DNA of 64,000 bases from Cryptomeria japonica (taxonomy: Eukaryota > Streptophyta > Pinopsida > Cupressales > Cupressaceae). The stretch lies in the NCBI RefSeq assembly GCF_030272615.1, contig NC_081407.1, positions 433,652,730 through 433,716,729 on the forward strand, given 5' to 3'. The notes below the pieces were generated by a model. That model did not search any database. It was given only the letters and a program-made list of their open reading frames with translations, and was not told where the DNA came from. A program made the translations under genes and the position numbers. Shown here piece by piece: positions 12,629-23,917 of the stretch. The number at the start of each line of letters is the position of its first letter. The first letter of the stretch is position 1.

Positions 12629-12936
12629 AGCGCTATTTTATCTACCATAGCGCTAGTTCTGAACAAAAGCGCTACAACAACCCACAATAGCGCTCAAAAA
12701 GCTCTACAATAGCGCTACAAAACCAAAAGTGCTAAAACTGCTATACAATAGCGCTATTCCGAGCCAATAGCGCTCAATTAACCATGCAAAAGCGCTAATT
12801 TATCAAAAGCGCTAAAACTTGCCTACAAAAGCGCTAATTAATATCAAAAGCGCTCAAACTAGCCTACAAAAGCACTATTGCGGCACAATAGCGCTAATTC
12901 ATGGAGCAAAAGTGCTAAAAACCTAGTTCCAGTGCT
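12629..12936. repeat. Phased array of 16 AGCGCT palindromes
   Basis: AGCGCT occurs exactly at 12629, 12649, 12668, 12689, 12711, 12750, 12769, 12791, 12808, 12830, 12849 and 12890. Four further positions carry one-base variants: AGTGCT at 12728, 12911 and 12931, and AGCACT at 12871. Spacing is 17-22 bp, mean about 20 bp, often alternating 22 and 19, which suggests an approximately 41-bp double unit. The linkers are A-rich (often CAAA or CAAT before the site). All four variants are transitions at the central CpG. The array lies just upstream of the antisense PMD gene, in that gene's orientation, and before the polypurine tract of the element. Confidence 0.85.
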
Positions 12937-13182
12937 CTTGCTCCGACTTGACTTGGACTCAGCTAAAAACATATTAAAAATGCATGAAAAGAAAGTTTTC
13001 GAATTTGCGTACCGCTGGTCCATAGTCGGCTGGGCGCTGGAATCGTCGCACTCGCTCAAATCGGTGCTCGGTGATCGGAAACGGCATCGTAGCTCCTTCT
13101 TGCTCCTCCAAATGTCGCTATCAGAGCTCTAGTTTTCAATTGGTCGTGGTCACAAATGATCCTATTTTCACCCCTTTCACCC

Positions 13183-13192
13183 CATTTATACC
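13183..13192 (-). promoter_or_regulatory. Candidate TATA box for the antisense gene
   Basis: The minus strand reads GGTATAAATG here, within GC-rich sequence. If used, transcription would start about 30 bases further on the minus strand, and the AGCGCT array would fall in the leader of the antisense PMD transcript. This rests only on the match and the position. Confidence 0.35.
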
Positions 13193-13486
13193 CCCCGCCG
13201 TCACCGTAACTTTGCCCCGCTCATCGCCGTGGTCCCCGTGAACTTCCCGAGCCCCCCATTTCTCCATGTTTACCCCGATTTCTTCTATTTTTTCCCCAGT
13301 ATACCTAACTTCTTCTCTTCTATCACCCTGCCAATTTTCATTCTTTTTCGAAAGATCGCCCGATTTTTCGAAATTTTTCGGCCCATCTCTCGAGGGGGCA
13401 TACCACCCATTAAATTTACATTTTATGGGGCATTTCTTCATACCTATTTTTCTTTCTTTGAAACGATGCGATAAACCGCACCGTCT

Positions 13487-13500
13487 CAAAGAGGGGCAAA
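13487..13500 (+). promoter_or_regulatory. Polypurine tract of the Tat element
   Basis: The purine-rich CAAAGAGGGGCAAA directly precedes TGTAGTCACA at 13501. This is the expected primer site for plus-strand DNA synthesis at the border of the 3' LTR, and it fixes the LTR start. Confidence 0.75.
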
Positions 13501-14871
13501 TGTAGTCACATAAATCTGTCCATTTTAATTAAATGAATATTTCGTATTTATTTGATTAAAAATCCACTAGCCACCAATTAATTAAATTAATATTTAATTA
13601 ATTCATCCCCAAACATTCTTCTATTAATTAAATAAATTATTCAATTTATTTTAATTAATTCATTAAATCCAATTCCATTCAATTAAATAAATAAAATCTA
13701 TTTATTTAATTAAATCCCCCTATTCCTCTTTTAAATAAATTAAATAAAACATTTATTTAAATCATTATCCCCCCCAACTTGCATTTTCCTACAAATGCAA
13801 CTTGCACACATTTATTGAAATAAATGAATTTTTATTTTAAATAAAATCCTATTTTCCCTCACCCACCAAATCCACTTGCAAAAATCTAATCCCCTTCTAG
13901 ATTCTTCTAACCCCTTCCTAATTAGTCTAATCCATCCCCTAATTATTGTCACATTCCTAAGCAAAATGGAGTCACTTCTCAAAGCCTAAAAGTCTTTGAT
14001 AACCATTAAAGGCTTTCAACCTTCAACCACTTAATCCCCAAAGTCTTCAAAAACCATTAATGGTTAACTCAAACCCTTCCACATGGTTAAAACATTTGTT
14101 TTGACTCAACCTCTACTCAACCCAAGGGTCTTATCAAGCCTTCAATGCTTTGACCATGATTATCTCTTAATCATTTGCACAAAGGTTTATCCTTGGATTA
14201 ATTCCTAATTCAGTGGGTAATCCTATTTTAGGCTTGACTCTTAGCCTTTAGATAACCATGAGGTCTTCTCAGGCCTTTAATGCCTCCAACCTCTTCTCTC
14301 AACCCAATCCTGTGTTGACACTTGTCACCATTTCATTGGTGTCAATTGTGCACATGGATCCCCAACTTTCAAGCTTTACCCTTGATTAAACCTTTCAATC
14401 CTGGCCATCCATTGCTCCATTTTTCCTATAAATAGAGCCCATTCCTTCATAATCCAGATCCTGAAAACTTGTAAGCATTTAGACTATAGCCATTTTAGAG
14501 AGCATTTAGCATAGTATAACTAAATCTTGTCTTTTTGGTAAAATCAATCATTTTAGCATTAAAAATAGCTTTTCATTTCATGTTTGGAGCTATTCTACAA
14601 ATCTCAATCCTCCATAAGCATCCATAGTGCAAAAAGCTGCTGAGAGCTACACTATTTTGGAACTTGGAGAGGAGAGGAACAAGGGAGAAGGAGCTAATAT
14701 CATGTTAAGAGATAGTTGGAGATATCTCATTGTCTTACTTCTTTAGTTAGATTCATTAGCATGTTTTTAGTGTCTCCTTTGGAATGCCTTCATGTGTTTG
14801 TTTTTTTGATTGATTAACTCTAATGTCTTGTGTGTTTTGTGTTGATTGATCTTAAACTAACATTTGTGCCA
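13501..14871 (+). repeat. 3' LTR of the Tat element
   Basis: It starts TGTAGTCACATAAATCTGTC directly after the polypurine tract. The U3 is AT-rich with many AATTAATT words. A TATA box sits at 14427. The beginning resembles TGTAGACACATAAA at 26382 and TGTAGACACTTAAA at 58797, so these are related LTRs. The right end is not certain: those two LTRs end about 350-360 bp after their TATA-like sequence, which would put this end near 14780-14880, and GTGCCA at 14866-14871 is a candidate. No target duplication can be checked because the left end is missing. Confidence 0.7.
14427..14435 (+). promoter_or_regulatory. LTR TATA box
   Basis: TATAAATAG lies about 930 bp into the LTR. It probably sets the start of the element's genomic RNA about 25-30 bases downstream. 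Confidence 0.65.
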
Positions 14872-15129
14872 TTTAGGAGGGCGTCACTATGTATCATATT
14901 ATGTTGTGTGCAGGGCTCCAAATTAGATTTGGTACGTGTTTGGGAATGAGGATAGTTTGATATCTCTATGTATCAGACAATAAAAGGTAGTAAGAGTGAA
15001 GAATTTGGTGGGAAGACCAAGCGATTGGTATTTTGAAGTGGTTGATGACAGAGAGAGGGGCGATGCGATCCTATGCAACGTTTGGAAGGGTTTTTGGATC
15101 AAAACCAAATGAAATAGATTAAATTTCTG
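14872..15129. other. Flanking sequence, no gene seen
   Basis: No credible coding frame. A short imperfect palindrome, TGATATCTCTATGTATCA near 14959, recurs as TGATATCCCTATGTATCA near 15350 inside the next element. Confidence 0.4.
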
Positions 15130-15924
15130 TGACTGTCCTAAGGGTATTGATTGCCACAGTCATAGTTTTACTAGTGATATTGTTTTTGTTTTGACAAAGT
15201 TATGTTTGTAAACCCAAGTGTGGACATGTAATGGAGTCATGAGATGTATTAAGACTATATCAATACTTAACAACAACATAGTGTGTAAGCACCTTAAATA
15301 TGAAAGGACTACATATTGGAAGGTGCGTGTGATGATGCCATGAGAGGTCTGATATCCCTATGTATCAGACTGAGAAAACCAGTGAAAGACAAAAAAAAAT
15401 GCATTGAGAAGGCAAAAGGTTGAATTGCCTAATGTTTGTTGTTGAAGTGATGTGTGGGGACCCTGCCAAGTCAAATACCTTGTTGTAGTTTAAAAGGGTG
15501 GAAAAAGAATAAGCATTTTATTTATCGTCCTAATAGACCATCCATCATAACAATTATTACCAATAATGTGTGCATTGCAAACAAAGTTCTAGAGGAAGGA
15601 TCTATCTATTGTAATACCAAGTGAGTGTTCATAGACCTTGTGTAGGGTCCTCCAAGCCTAGAGTAAGGAGTTCGAAGCCTAGATACATTGATTTGGTCTT
15701 GTGGCCATCAATGAGTGTTGACCCAATAGGAGAAGTCTTGAGACTGAAAATTTTGGAAGTGTGGCTTTGTTGAGAGCCAACACTTATGTGTAAGGGCTAC
15801 TCTTAGGACATTTCATTACCATTACATATACACACCTAGTGGGGTTTCCAAACACAACTTGTTTGAGTAGGCAGTATCACTAGTAAACTTGTGATTGTCA
15901 CAATTGGTACCCTTAGGACAGTCA
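15130..15924. mobile_element. Inverted-repeat element (foldback or non-autonomous DNA transposon)
   Basis: The left end TGACTGTCCTAAGGGTA (15130-15146) is repeated in inverted form at 15908-15924. The similarity continues inward for about 100 bp on each side, including a shared TTTACTAGTGATA and an end at CATGTAATGG / CCATTACATA. The interior of about 590 bp has no coding frame and carries a further weak inverted match (around 15448 to about 15990). The sequences just outside (TTAAATTTC left, TTAATATTT right) are similar but not an exact target duplication. The superfamily is not clear. Confidence 0.7.
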
Positions 15925-17520
15925 TTAATATTTGGTCTATGACACTTTTTAATGGCTTCTAAATGCTTCTATGGGGTGTGCAGGGGTCCCACACATCTCT
16001 TCCAACATTCCATCCAAGGCACTTCACTCTCACCTATCTTATATTCCACTTTCTCTATGCTGCTCTCCCAGATGTTTGATACATGGTGTTAACATTGCTT
16101 TGATAACCCCAAATTCATATCTAAGCTCATCCTAAGGTAACATGTTCATAGTCAATCAATAAGATTTCTCTATGTGATTTCAAGTAAGATATTGATCTAT
16201 ATAGTTAATTTTGTGATTGATTTGGGGGATACATCCATTGTCAAACCTTAAGAAAATTTTGTTCCATATCCTAGATTTATTTTGTTTTAATTCTCAGTGA
16301 GTAATTTTCAATAGTAATAAAGTGGTATATATCCTTATATTTCAATGACAAAAGATCAATTATTTGAATAAATACATATAAACATAAAACATATTTTTCA
16401 AATCTTATCTATTACAATTAAATATATAAAACAATACCATATTATACATATCTCCATTTATATAATGAACAATAAAGACTTCTTTACAGTATTATATATT
16501 CATTATAGTTGATAATGCTTACCAAAAAAAAGAAAGATTAGAGTTTATATGTTGAACTGTTATTAAATAGATATGGTTGCAAATTGCTTTGATATATTAT
16601 GTATAATAGATTGCTATAATCAAATTTTTGTGCTATACTCTTGGATCCAATACTCATGATTTTGGATTTTAGATAGCATGCCTTGCTAGATTACTTTGGA
16701 CTATAGGTGTAGATTCATTGTGGTTTATGCTAAAAGAATTCAAACAATTGTACATAGTTTATGGGTAACTTCACTTAAGAAACTCATGTCTCATCTCAAT
16801 TATATTCAATTACATTGTCAATTTGAAGATTTGGTCAAGTTTGAGGTAGGAACTCAAATTCCTCCTTTGTTTTTCAATTGAATTGATTTTAGCTTGTTGC
16901 AAATGAATTGTTGAGTGAATTAAAGTATTCTTCCAATTTAAATCTCTCCATTTGGATGATTATATGATTTGTATGAACCAAATTTGGAAATTACGAGTAT
17001 ATATGAGGTAATGCTCTTCAATTCTATTTGGGATGTTGAAATGACAAATCGAGGGAGTATTGTATTGTTGAGTTGATTAGAATCAAAAGGCTAATCTTGC
17101 ATTTTCATTTTATGCACTTTGAAATTTTGGGGTTTTTGAGGTCCATCAGTTAAGGGTGTTTGTCTTGGTCCCATAGACTATTTAGTCTCATGGGCATCAT
17201 TAAAATCTTTCATTCATTGATTCAGCAATGGTAATTGGCCTCATGATTGGTTTTTGGTCCAAACTTGGGAATTATTGAAAAGTGGTATTTGATGATTTTG
17301 AGATGATATTCTATTATGGAATCATGATAACATATATGTGAATTTTGATAAGGGATCAATTGGGATCCGTTCTCTTGGTGTTCTGCCCAATTGAGTATGT
17401 CTTTCTTATGTATGAAAATGGCATTTTGCAGTTGAGACAATTTGATGTATTTGAGATGTCTTGCATTTAGATATGGCATGAGCTTATTCCTAGAGTGAGA
17501 CTAGGGAGTGGCTCCCACTC
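15925..17520. other. Intergenic, AT-rich
   Basis: I see no coding frame longer than expected by chance and no clear repeat structure. Likely decayed element sequence. Confidence 0.4.
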
Positions 17521-17529
17521 GTGTCCCTC

Positions 17530-18310
17530 ATCTGAAAGTGGTATGCTTGGCATTCGTGTTTGGAGAGTTTTGTAATCAAGTGATAACATAACAATAGACT
17601 TGGGTTAAAACAAATAACAAGAAAATTGGTTCCTTGAGCACGCCTTGAGGGCTATCACAACACCAAGGGTGTTCTGGGAAGGCATGCTCGCACATGGAGC
17701 ATTGGGACTTGTGCAAAGAGGTATGCCCACTCACACAAGGATTATGTGATCATTGTTCTCGTTCACATAAGAGAATGCTTGGTTCCATATGGTCCGTCCC
17801 CATGTAGCACATACAATGAAAGGCATGCCTGCACATGGAGCGTTGGGACTTGTGCAAAGAGACATACCCGCTCATGTAGCATAGGGATTCCGTCATTATC
17901 ATTCTCATCCGTATGAGAGAATGCTTGGTTCCATATGGTGCATCCCCATGAGCATATACGATGAAAGGAAAGCTCGCACATGGAGCGTTGGGACTTGTGC
18001 GAAGAGACATACGATGACACTTCCTCCACTTCCTTCTAGAATCTAATGCCCTGTGTAGTTTTAAAGTAGTGACCCTATGTGGATTCATGACTTGGTATCA
18101 TCCTTCTCTATTGATATTGCACTGTATTGTTCCATTACTTGTGTCATGTATGCATCGTGTATGGCATGTGTGAGCCTATCATCCCCCTTGTATACTTTGA
18201 TTGACTATTTGTAACTACCTCCACAAGCATTATGGGGTGGACCTATGGGTTCCACGTGGTCGGGTGGCATTGCAAACCACCGTTGGGGACCGATAGACTC
18301 AATTCGTGAT
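17530..18310 (+). repeat. Dispersed repeat, copy A (related to 43850-44530)
   Basis: Two landmarks are shared in the same order with 43850-44530. One is a stretch with GAGTTTTGTAATCAAGTGAT followed by AAAACAAATAACAAG-like sequence. The other is ATGGGGTGGACC followed by a TTCCACGTGGTCGGGTGG-like segment (18233 onward; compare 44461 onward). The second copy lies inside the 34835-44954 insertion, so this one is probably a fragment of the same LTR family. It carries an internal tandem repeat that the other copy lacks. Confidence 0.6.
17681..18010. repeat. 141-145 bp tandem repeat, about 2.3 copies
   Basis: Units begin near 17681, 17822 and 17967. Each starts with a GGCATGCTCGCACATGGAGC-like stretch followed by TTGGGACTTGTGCAAAGAG. 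The first two units also share GAGAATGCTTGGTTCCATAT. Minus-strand reading frames here merely follow the repeat. Confidence 0.8.
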
Positions 18311-19429
18311 CACCTCGGAGAGCACTTCCACCTCCCTCAACACATGTTCTTTCTGTTTCATCTATTATTGCAAGTTTCAATTCAAATATATATTGAAATA
18401 AGCATTGCAATCATTGATGATATGTATATTAAACACTCCAAGTGGAGATTGATGCAATTGAACATAATTGATATGGTTTATGCTAACTTCACTTACGCAT
18501 ATTATGGGCCCATAACCCATAGGTCCCAAGATCAATTTCATAACTAGAAAATAAGATATCTAAATGAGTTGAATTTTTTTAGGAGTAAACATGTGGGCAT
18601 GTTGAACTATACAGGGGGAGAGATGACCTTTAAAATTTTATATTTTTATACCAAAATTTAAATTCAAATACCCTAGTTACTTAAACAAAAGAAAGGTTGG
18701 AATGTATTTTATATCAAGTATTTTGTGGGTGGTCATAATGCATTTATGTTTTCTTTTGAGATGCTAGTAACATTATTTTTAGTACTATCTTTACCTATTG
18801 TACTTTGCTATTGGACTCGATCAACCCAATAACCTTGTACATGTGATTTATTTTATTAAAGAGGATATTCATGTAGTCCGGAATGCATGATTATCGTCTT
18901 TGAATATATGTTGAATATATAATAATGAGTGACTACTTAGTATGAGATATATGCATGTCATTCAATAGGTATATGTCATGTATTGACATAGGATGACACT
19001 TTATATGAGATTATCAATTTGGGATATACTTATAAGAAATATGTGTATATATAGTAGATAAATTCATTTCATGTATATATATAGTAGATAAGTTTTGGTA
19101 GCTCCCAAGAACAACTAACTTAGATAAGGTAGATAAAGTCATTTTATCTCCCTGATTGGCTTTAAAGGCTCTTGTATTTGGGTTAGCTAATTCCCTATCA
19201 ACACCATTTTTAATAGGTTTACCAGTACTCAGTGGTTCATACAGTCCTCTTAGGAGTTTGACCATCTCAACCATGGTGCGCTTGATCATATTAGCTTGAA
19301 ACCAGTGCACCTCATATTAGCTTAAAACCTATGCCCCCTATTGGTAGCTGATGGGGATAGAATATCATTCGCTGTACATATCAATGAGGTGTGCTTTACG
19401 TCTAGATAATAATAATTTTTTTTAAAAAT
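18311..19429. other. Intergenic, with an unrecognised minus-strand reading frame
   Basis: AT-rich. A minus-strand frame at 19014-19310 has a plausible-looking start region (MIKRTMVEMVKLLRGLYEPL) but begins only with GTG, after an in-frame stop, and ends in repeated GTATATATAGTAGATAA sequence (two copies near 19047 and 19074). I do not recognise a family. It could be a captured or decayed fragment next to the CACTA remnant. Confidence 0.3.
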
Positions 19430-19929
19430 AAATTTCCGTCAAAATTATGACGGAGACTAAACTTTCCATCGACGATGGAATCGTCAGACCAACATAGTTC
19501 TCGTTGGTGCAAAGTTTCTGGAATCCGTCGAAATTCTGACTCAAACTACACAGACATCTGACGAGGATGCTATATCTCCGACGACACTTCCTTGTCGGAT
19601 GGTCATCGATGCATGTTAATGGACCGACGACAAAACCATCAGACAAACAACATTCTCGTCGGTGTAAAGTTTTAGACTTCCGTTGATATTACGACGCAAT
19701 CTAAATAAACATCCGACAAGGATTCTGTATGTCCGACGACTTTTTTGACCGGAAGAGCGATCATACACGCCGTCGGTAGTCCATGGGATCGTTGTACTTC
19801 TGATGGTCAGAGGCATTGTCGACAAGTTCGACAATGAGTTTTTGAAGGCTACTTTTGTCGGCAGTCCGACGAGAAGTAGTCGCAATTTCGACAATCGGCC
19901 GTTAGAAATTAGCCCCGAATGTACTAGTG
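19430..19929. mobile_element. CACTA-type transposon remnant: subterminal repeats and one terminus
   Basis: The stretch is full of GTCGGA, CCGACGA and TCGTCGG words on both strands, the usual subterminal-repeat style of plant CACTA (En/Spm) elements. It ends with TACTAGTG (19922-19929), the inverse of CACTAGTA. The next bases, ACT (19930-19932), are a candidate 3-bp target duplication. The terminus sits exactly where the copia reverse transcriptase frame on the minus strand breaks off, so the element inserted into it. I could not find the opposite terminus or a transposase. Confidence 0.65.
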
Positions 19930-22850
19930 ACTACTAGAGCAAATGTCTCCTCAAAGTCAGCTCCCTCAACTTGAGTATATCCTTTGCAAACAAGTCTGGA
20001 CTTATTTCAAAACATCTTTCAATCTTCATTCAACTTATTTCTAAAATCCCATTTGGTACCAATGACATTATTGTATTTAAGTCTCATAACTAACTCCCAA
20101 GTTTCATTCTTCTCAATCTAATTTAGCTCTTCCTCCATGGCCTCTAACCAACCTTTTTCTTTGCTTACTTCTGCATAAGAAATTGGTTCAATATTTTCTT
20201 GTAAGACAAAATTTACTTGTTAATTTGCTTTCTCATTTTTTCTCATGGTTTGAATTCCATTATCTTTATCTCTTATGATTTAATCTTTTAAATTATTCTT
20301 CTAAACATAATTAGCTAGAGTCTTTGTAACTTTATTTTTTGAGTTACTTTCCATACCTTCATCTCCATTTTAGACTAAATCATCCTTATCATCTTCATTT
20401 GGAGCATCAGTTGATAGTATTGTCTCATAAATATTCACATTGACACTTTCCACAGTCCTTATCAACCTTATAGAATCTATATGCCCTACTTACCATAGAA
20501 TATCCGAGAAAAATACCTTCATTAGTCATGGAATCAAACTTACCCAAATGTTCTTCATCCCTCTTGATATAACACTTGCTTCCAAAAAAATTGAGATGCT
20601 TGATTGAAGTTGGTCATCCCTTCCATAGCTCATATAGGGTCTTTGTAGTCCTTGATCTAATTTGAGATCTATTCAAAATGTATACCATTGTTTGAACCAC
20701 ATTACTCGAATACATATCCAACAAACTTTCTTGACTAAACATTGTTCTATCCATCTCCTATGTAGTTTAGTTCTTTCTCTGAGCTACTCCATTTTTTTCT
20801 ACATCCTAGTAGAATAATATTGTCTTTGGATCCCATGAATCTTAGAGGATTTTTTATATTTGTTAGAAGTAAACTCTCTAGATTTGATTTTTCTTCTCAT
20901 TTAATTTGTTACCATTTCCTTAAAAAAATTAAACATTTCAAATGCTTCTGATTTTTCTTTTAGACAAGTAATCCAAGTTATTCTAGTATAATCATCAATA
21001 AGAATCATAAAATTCTTGTTACCTTGTAAACTCTTTATCCTCATTGGTCCACACAGATCTGTATCTTTCAAATCTAGTGACTTTGTAGTGGAATACTCCT
21101 TGGTAGGAAATATGGTCTTCATCTACTTTTCCTTGTGACATGGTTTGCAATTGGTAGATGGAGCATTCTTGATCTTATGCATGTCTCTTATCACACCTTT
21201 TGAGCTAATCCTTAGAAGATCATACAACTTAATATGTCCCAACCATTTGTGCCAAAGCCAACTCACTTCCCCTTGTATGGAAAAAAATTGTGTCCATCTA
21301 CTTTACTGAGGTGATACACATTACTGTCAGTCTTGCTTCCTTCCACAACTAACTCACTAGTATTTATTTATTTTATTTCACAACCCTTTGCATTGAATGA
21401 GAGATTGATGCCTTTATCACACATGTGAATGACACATAGAAAGTTATATATCAGGTCTTCTACATATAAGACACCATAAGTTTTTCTCTTTCAACCATTA
21501 AGACTCAAAGTACCCTTACTATTAATCTTTGCAACAATTTTTTTACCGAGTCATAACTTTCCTTCGTCAAGCTTCTTGAAGTGCATTAAATTGCTCTTAT
21601 CCTTATTCGTGTGACTCAAACATCCACTGTCAATGATCCATATATTCTTCTCCTTCTGAGATGTAGTGTAGTATGAACCACCATGTATTTATCTATTCCG
21701 TGTCCTTCTAGTTTCATCTTCCAAACCTTTCTAGTTTAACTACTTGGATTTACTAAGTTATTTCCTCTAATATTCGGCTTTAGAGGATTCACAAAATTGC
21801 TTCTAAAGTTTCTTGCAATATGCCCAAAATTGTTGCACTTGTGACAAACAATATTGAAATCAAACAATGGTGCAAATATATTTTTAATAACAAAGTTTTT
21901 TCTTATCACCAAAACCTTTCTACAATTCATCTATCCTTGTGACCTAATTGATTGCAATTAAAACAATAACAAAAAAAGGAATAGTTGAACCTAGTATTGT
22001 ATAATTGTCCTCGTGAAGCTTGTCTTCCATATCTCTTATCTTATCTCTGCACTTATGTGAAACCATCATCCATTATTTTCCTTTCTTTAGTTGCCACAAC
22101 TTGTTGAAATTTTGAACTTCCACAACCATTCTCCTTAAACCAATTCCAATTTTGATAATGGTGATCTTTGAAATTCTATGTTTTGATCCAAGATCTCAAT
22201 ACTATCCCAAACTTCAACTTTAAACAACTATTTTCTTTTTTCAAATCTTTTCTCAATGACATAACCTTTGCCTCAAGTCTTTCGTAGTTCTTATCTCGTG
22301 TTGGTAACCTTTCTCTCATAACCTCTTCCATTCTCTTTGCTTCTTCCACTTGAATCTTTAGATCAATGACCACAGTCTCCACCTTCTTTAGGTTTCAAGA
22401 TAGCTTATCTTTAGCTTTCACTTCTTCATGAATTCTCTTCTTCAACTTCTTAATCTCTTTGCTAGGGCAATATAATTATTTTACAAGATCTACCTCATCA
22501 TCATCGTTTCTGGACTTCATTCCTCCTACATCATCTTTAGTAGTCTCCATAGCTATGAATGGAGCCTTTTCACCTTCATTCCCAAAAGTCCCTTAGTCAT
22601 CATCATCGGATGAACAACTTTGCTCGATAGTGAAGAAACTCTTTCGCTTCTTCTGAAACTTCTTCCCTTTTAGAAATTATTTCTTCCCATTCTATTTTTG
22701 TCTTTATTGTTATTATTTCTATATGGATACTTAGCCATGAAATGTCCTACTTCTCCATAATTGAGACATTTGAAAGGAATCTTATTTTATACTTGTTGAA
22801 ACCTCTCTATAATTTTCTGACAAAGTTGTTGGGATAAGGTGTTATACACC
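19930..22850 (-). pseudogene. Ty1/copia polyprotein remnant, truncated in reverse transcriptase
   Basis: Read on the minus strand from high to low coordinates. Gag-like pieces include a Cys-depleted zinc knuckle near 22760, a coiled-coil segment (22176-22382) and a second knuckle CHKCNNFGHIARNF (about 21800-21850) whose last Cys is Phe. The GAG-pre-integrase region has LWHKWLGHIKLYDLL (about 21240) and CKPCHKEK (about 21135). The integrase has LDLKDTDLCGPMRIKSLQG (about 21020-21075), and its C-terminal region has SIKHLNFFGSKCYIKR, HLGKFDSM and GIFLGYS (20490-20620). The reverse transcriptase start has GTKWDFRNKL and RLVCKGYTQVEG (about 19975-20070). It stops after FEETFAL at the CACTA terminus. 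Many stops and frameshifts make it non-functional. The order gag, integrase, reverse transcriptase is diagnostic of Ty1/copia. Confidence 0.8.
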
Positions 22851-23917
22851 TTGCATAATATTTTCTAGTACAAAGGGTTCCATAGCTATTTTATTATGAC
22901 ACTTTTCAATATAGAAACAATATAGGAAGACTCACCAACACCAAGGGGAATAAATTTTATGTATATGATTTCCTTGAGAAATGGTAATTTAAAGAACCAA
23001 TTATTTGATGAAACAAGGGACAATAACATTTTAGAGGGCTACAATGAGTAAAAAGGACACTAGCATGCTAAGATGATACTAGCATCATAGAAGGAAACAA
23101 GTTTATCACTTCACAAGTGTTGATAAAATTTATTGGATTCCAAAATCTTTGTAGTCCTATTTTTGCATTGTATTCTTGACCATGTGTTGTAGTCTTGGCC
23201 AGATTAAATGGATAATTATTTCTAGGTTTCATATGCAAGTACAAGACTCAAGACTCACAAGAATAATAATACAATATAAATAGACGCTAAAAAAGTTAAA
23301 AAAAAACTAGGAGACTAAGAGGGACAACCTTGTCCAATCTCTAACATACTAACCTAGAAAGGAGATGATCCCCATAGGAGGTAAAGAATATAAGGGACTC
23401 CAAAATAAGTCCAAGGACATGAGGAAAAAGGGAAAACATTCCTAGCACACTCTAGTTAACCTCCAACCAAGGGGAGAACTAAAATTGCACCACCCCTTGG
23501 TTAGTTCTCACACACAACCCCAAAATTGGGAGATGAACCACACAAGACTTCAATTTTCGAAAAAAAAATTTCTTGAGTACCTAAAATTCATTTTAAGCCC
23601 AAATTAAAAAATGCTCTAAGTTCATTTTACCAGTATTACTAGAATGATAAGGAGCATATAAAAGAACATGAACATTCAATATCAAAGTCAAGAAAACATA
23701 AAAATAAGGATAACATCATCAACACTTATGTTGGAGTTTAATAATCCATACACTAGGAGGTTCCATAATAACATAATATAATTTACAAAGATGACTTGCA
23801 AACTTGAATTATTTATTACATCAATTTACAAACATGAGAGAATTTGAGGAAAGCAATAGAGAAGCTCCAATGCATGCTAGCCAAAGCTCCGCCAAGATGA
23901 ATCATCTAAGAACCATA
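22851..23917. other. Intergenic, no gene seen
   Basis: AT-rich, without a coding frame. It contains a short palindrome, AAGGTGTTATACACCTT, near 22837. Part of it may be untranslated or LTR sequence of the copia remnant, but I cannot place an LTR border. Confidence 0.35.

Larger units (their letters stand above)
1..14871 (+). mobile_element. Ty3/gypsy LTR retrotransposon, Tat lineage, 5' LTR outside window
   Basis: A long + strand element runs from the window start to a 3' LTR that begins at 13501. In order it carries a leader, gag-protease, pol (reverse transcriptase, RNase H, second RNase H, integrase), a spacer, an antisense gene, a polypurine tract and the LTR. The second, archaeal-type RNase H and the large non-coding or antisense region between integrase and 3' LTR are known marks of the Tat/Ogre group. 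All sense domains lie in one reading frame (frame 2) but are cut by stops at 662, 1193, 4346/4349 and 7439, so this copy is dead. The element is complete on the right only. The 3' end of the LTR is uncertain; 14871 is a guess from the distance to its TATA box compared with two other LTRs in the window. Confidence 0.85.

Noticed and set aside
12629-12936. Regularly spaced repeats suggesting a CRISPR array
   Set aside because: The repeated word is only 6 bp, linkers are about 14 bp and similar to each other, there are no cas genes, and the context is a plant retrotransposon.
13136-13505. Short frames just before the 3' LTR
   Set aside because: They overlap each other on both strands, lack motifs and lie in the leader or polypurine region.
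17750-18088. Minus-strand frames with repeated CYMGTDHMEPS-like segments
   Set aside because: They are produced by the 141-145 bp tandem repeat. The repetition is at DNA level and frames differ between copies.
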